NCBI RefSeq assembly: GCF_000482745.1
Contig: NZ_AXWQ01000014.1
Span: 76,670 to 140,669 of the forward strand
Source of the DNA: Oleidesulfovibrio alaskensis DSM 16109
GTDB lineage: Bacteria > Desulfobacterota > Desulfovibrionia > Desulfovibrionales > Desulfovibrionaceae
Length of the DNA: 64,000 bases
Direction of reading: 5' to 3'
The position numbers were made by a program, and so were the translations under genes. The stretch's first letter is position 1. Each line of letters opens with the position of its first letter. This document shows positions 62,239 through 64,000 of this stretch, piece by piece. The notes below the pieces were generated by a model. The model had not been told where the DNA came from. It was given only the letters and a program-made list of their open reading frames with translations, and made no database searches.

Positions 62239-62814
62239 TTACCATTCAGGAGCGAAAAGCTCGAAGAAAGCTTTGGGGTGGGCACATGCGGGACACAGGT
62301 CGGGAGCTTCGGATCCCTCGTGATTGTATCCGCAGTTACGGCAACGCCACACCGCGGTCTGAGGCCGCTGGAAAACGACATTTTTTTCAATATTGTGAGC
62401 AAAGGCAAGGAAGCGGCGCTCGTGGTACTGTTCGGCCACGGCAATGTTCATGAACACCTTGGCAAGCTGATCAAAGCCTTCTTCTTTGGCAATGGCGGCG
62501 AATTCAGGGTACATTTGCTCGTACTCATGATGTTCGCCTTCGGCTGCCGCAAACAGATTGTCCAGTGTGGAGCCGATGACGCCTGCGGGGTATCCGGCAG
62601 AAATTGTCACTTCACCGCCTTCAAGAAATTTGAACAGGCGCTTGGCGTGTGCTTTTTCATGCAGGGCGGTTTCTTCAAACACATGTGCAATCTGCACATA
62701 CCCGTCTTTGCGGGCCTGACCTGCAAAGTAGTCGTAACGGTTGCGGGCCTGAGATTCTCCGGCAAATGCGGTCAGAATGTTCTTTTCAGTACGGGTTCCT
62801 TTCAAGGATTTCAT
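62239..62814 (-). CDS. rbr: Rubrerythrin
   Basis: A 191-residue cytoplasmic peroxidase that reduces hydrogen peroxide in anaerobes. The diiron four-helix domain shows GESQARNRYDYFA, ETALHEKAHAKRL, EGEHHEYEQMYPEF and EQYHERRF with the Glu/His ligands. The C-terminal rubredoxin-like iron site is CRNCGY with CPACAHP. Length is normal. AGGAGAAA precedes the ATG. A palindrome overlapping the -35 of its promoter suggests PerR- or Fur-type control. Confidence 0.97.
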   Translation of the reverse strand: MKSLKGTRTEKNILTAFAGESQARNRYDYFAGQARKDGYVQIAHVFEETALHEKAHAKRLFKFLEGGEVTISAGYPAGVIGSTLDNLFAAAEGEHHEYEQMYPEFAAIAKEEGFDQLAKVFMNIAVAEQYHERRFLAFAHNIEKNVVFQRPQTAVWRCRNCGYNHEGSEAPDLCPACAHPKAFFELFAPEW

Positions 62815-62861
62815 TCAGATTTCTCCTGAAGATGAGTTGGTTGAACAAGTTGTTAAGAAAG

Positions 62862-62890
62862 CTTCTATTCAAGAATGAGCAGCTTGTCAA
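62862..62890 (-). promoter_or_regulatory. Putative rbr promoter
   Basis: On the minus strand TTGACA (62890-62885) and TAGAAG (62867-62862) are 17 nt apart, about 50 bp before the start codon. Confidence 0.55.
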
Positions 62891-62910
62891 TAATTATTCC
62901 TGACAAGCTG
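62880..62910. promoter_or_regulatory. Operator candidate upstream of rbr
   Basis: A 10-bp perfect inverted repeat, CAGCTTGTCA and TGACAAGCTG, with an 11-nt A/T-rich centre containing AATAATTATT. It overlaps the -35. The AT core is reminiscent of PerR boxes. On the plus strand it is followed by TTTTCTTCTTT, so a terminator reading is also possible. Confidence 0.5.
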
Positions 62911-63024
62911 TTTTCTTCTTTATTGCCAGATAGCAAGAAAACAGGAAAAGGGCAAAATAACCGCTGCCGGTGCCCACTGTGCCGGAATGTCGTAAATAAA
63001 ATGTAATTGGACAACGGGAGACTG

Positions 63025-63053
63025 TTGACCTGTGCACAGGATGAGGCTATAAG
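63025..63053 (+). promoter_or_regulatory. Promoter of tRNA-Thr
   Basis: TTGACC (63025-63030) and TATAAG (63048-63053) are 17 nt apart; the tRNA begins 13 nt later. Confidence 0.75.
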
Positions 63054-63066
63054 GCCCTTCTCATTT

Positions 63067-63142
63067 GCCAGCATAGCTCAGTTGGTAGAGCAGCTGATTC
63101 GTAATCAGCAGGTCAACAGTTCAATTCTGTTTGCTGGCTCCA
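63067..63142 (+). tRNA. tRNA-Thr (anticodon CGT)
   Basis: A 76-nt cloverleaf: acceptor GCCAGCA pairs with TGCTGGC (63132-63138), D-arm GCTC-AGTTGGTA-GAGC, anticodon stem GCTGA/TCAGC with loop TTCGTAA (CGT reads ACG), T-arm ACAG-TTCAATT-CTGT (T-loop at 63120-63126), discriminator T and an encoded CCA. Confidence 0.95.
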
Positions 63143-63150
63143 GAAATTTC

Positions 63151-63188
63151 AAGGCCTGACGCGGGTTTCCGCCGATCAGGCCTTTTTT
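63151..63188 (+). terminator. Terminator of tRNA-Thr
   Basis: A 9-bp stem AAGGCCTGA / TCAGGCCTT with a 16-nt loop and a T-run. Confidence 0.85.
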
Positions 63189-63210
63189 CGTACTGTTCAA
63201 AATCAGTCTA

Positions 63211-63244
63211 TTTTACGCATTTTTTTACGCGCGAATGCGTAAAA
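63211..63244. repeat. Inverted repeat downstream of tRNA-Thr
   Basis: TTTTACGCATT (63211-63221) and AATGCGTAAAA (63234-63244) form an 11-bp perfect inverted repeat; TTTTACGC is also directly repeated at 63223. It could be a recombinase or arm-type site. Confidence 0.5.
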
Positions 63245-63314
63245 TTTGCTGTAAGCTGACACTCTATTTGAGAATTTTGCCATTTCAAAATGGGAAATTC
63301 GAGAGTTAAAATTT

Positions 63315-63349
63315 GGTGCCCCGGTCGGTATTCCGGGGCACCTGTTTTT
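63315..63349. terminator. Hairpin at the 3' end of the formyltransferase gene
   Basis: A 10-bp stem GGTGCCCCGG / CCGGGGCACC with an 8-nt loop. TGTTTTT follows on the plus strand and AAATTTT on the minus, so it may serve both directions. Confidence 0.65.
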
Positions 63350-63938
63350 AGATTGTATTTTTGAGAGGCTCACGGGCCAATGCTGGCTCCCATGTGGCGC
63401 ATCGTTCATCTTGCCGCATTGTATGCAAGGTGCCATCTCTTACAAGCCATGTGACGGCCTGGGTGAGAAGGCGCACCCCCATTGGCCCCAGAGAGCGCCG
63501 CCACAAGGTCTGTGGGGTATCGTTCGGCAGAACATGGCACCAGTCTTGGCAGACAATGTCTCCGGTATCAACACCATCGTCCATCAGATAAACAGAGCCA
63601 CCGGCTATGGGATCACGCATGGCCAGCGTCCAGTGGATTGCGTTACGCCCGCGGTGCCTTGGGAGCAGCGACGGGTGATAGGCGAGAATCCCGTGTCGGG
63701 CTTTGAGTAAAGCCCCCGCACCGATATAACGATGGCAGTGGGCTGCCACCATGAGGTCGCAGTGCGGCAGATGTTTAAGGTTTGGTATGACCGGAACCCC
63801 CGTGTGTTTTAGGGCAAGCATAAAGCGGTCATCAGTTTTTTCCGGTGAAGCGGCCACAATACTAAGGGCCGGTATTCTGCCTAGCGCGTGCAAAACCTCT
63901 GTGGCCAACCAGCCTTGTCCTAAGATGGCCACCTTCAT
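63348..63938 (-). CDS. Formyltransferase-family protein
   Basis: A 196-residue protein of the GART/Fmt formyltransferase fold. The characteristic HPSLLPRHRG is present, and GVDTGDIV supplies the conserved Asp region. The catalytic Asn-x-His of the family reads Ala-Tyr-His here, so the key Asn is replaced. It may use a different chemistry or be inactive; similar shortened proteins occur in prophages and polysaccharide loci, which is from memory. GGGAG lies seven nt before the ATG, and the ATG overlaps the stop codon of the next gene upstream. Confidence 0.8.
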   Translation of the reverse strand: MKVAILGQGWLATEVLHALGRIPALSIVAASPEKTDDRFMLALKHTGVPVIPNLKHLPHCDLMVAAHCHRYIGAGALLKARHGILAYHPSLLPRHRGRNAIHWTLAMRDPIAGGSVYLMDDGVDTGDIVCQDWCHVLPNDTPQTLWRRSLGPMGVRLLTQAVTWLVRDGTLHTMRQDERCATWEPALAREPLKNTI

Positions 63939-64000
63939 GGGCGATCTCCCATGTAGCGAAAGCCCTGTACCGCCCGGAAGTGACCTCCATAACCCGATTT
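63935..64000 (-). CDS. C-terminal fragment of an unidentified gene (cut by window edge)
   Basis: On the minus strand an open frame enters from the window edge and stops at TGA (63935-63937), overlapping the formyltransferase start as ATGA. The 21 visible residues include GYGGHFRAVQGFRYMGDRP. I do not recognise the family. The overlap implies co-transcription and a linked function with the formyltransferase. Confidence 0.55.
   Translation of the reverse strand, partial: KSGYGGHFRAVQGFRYMGDRP

Noticed and set aside
1..64000. CRISPR arrays, insertion sequences, rRNA operons
   Set aside because: No regularly spaced repeats, transposase genes with terminal repeats, or rRNA signatures were seen.

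Overview
The window looks like a chromosomal segment of a sulfate-reducing deltaproteobacterium of the Desulfovibrio group. The gene content, moderate-to-high GC and gene style resemble Oleidesulfovibrio (Desulfovibrio) alaskensis more than D. vulgaris, but that species guess is from memory and is not proven here. The main pointers are a heterodisulfide-reductase/flavin-oxidoreductase operon (hdrCBA-flxDCBA), an atypical CPHC thioredoxin with its reductase, rubrerythrin, a nickel ECF transporter with a NikR-like operator, and many PAS/GGDEF signalling proteins.

Layout. 1-11.5 kb is signalling: a truncated periplasmic solute-binding protein, an ErcA-like iron alcohol dehydrogenase followed by a PAS histidine kinase, a multi-PAS diguanylate cyclase, a TPR lipoprotein, a DJ-1/PfpI protein, a flavodoxin-fold iron-sulfur flavoprotein, and a periplasmic binding domain fused to GGDEF. 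11.6-19.7 kb holds hrpB, a META-domain lipoprotein, malate synthase G, a glycine-rich RRM RNA-binding protein and a dipeptide epimerase. 20-24.3 kb is a PEP-dependent dihydroxyacetone kinase operon (dhaKLM) behind a structured leader; its DhaM carries a complete enzyme I. 24.6-31.5 kb is a dipeptide transporter (dppABCDF, minus strand) with an M20 peptidase, so peptide uptake and breakdown sit together; the epimerase at 18.7 kb fits the same theme. 31.8-36.8 kb has a cation/Ca2+ exchanger and the nickel transporter nikKMLQO. 36.8-41.4 kb carries a second solute-binding protein and a cheR / HDOD / cheX / ferredoxin-nitroreductase group.

41.6-48.1 kb is the most interesting accessory block. A Crp/Fnr regulator is followed by a perfect CRP-type operator, then a sulfatase-fold hydrolase with Thr in place of the Cys/Ser nucleophile, a CPHC thioredoxin, a thioredoxin reductase lacking the usual NADPH motif, an SLC13-type carrier and an EamA transporter. 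48.7-56.1 kb is the hdr-flx electron-bifurcation operon, ending in a ferritin-like gene. 56.3-59.8 kb has an HNH nuclease with an McrA-like head, an alkaline phosphatase behind a textbook Pho box, and a YibE/F membrane protein. 60-64 kb has a stand-alone FMN glutamate synthase domain, an AT-rich intergenic region, rubrerythrin with a palindromic operator, tRNA-Thr(CGT), and then a formyltransferase and an unidentified truncated gene that may belong to an integrated element.

Starts were reassigned where the Shine-Dalgarno sequence or signal peptide favoured a shorter frame. All domain calls come from reading the translated sequence; no database search was run.
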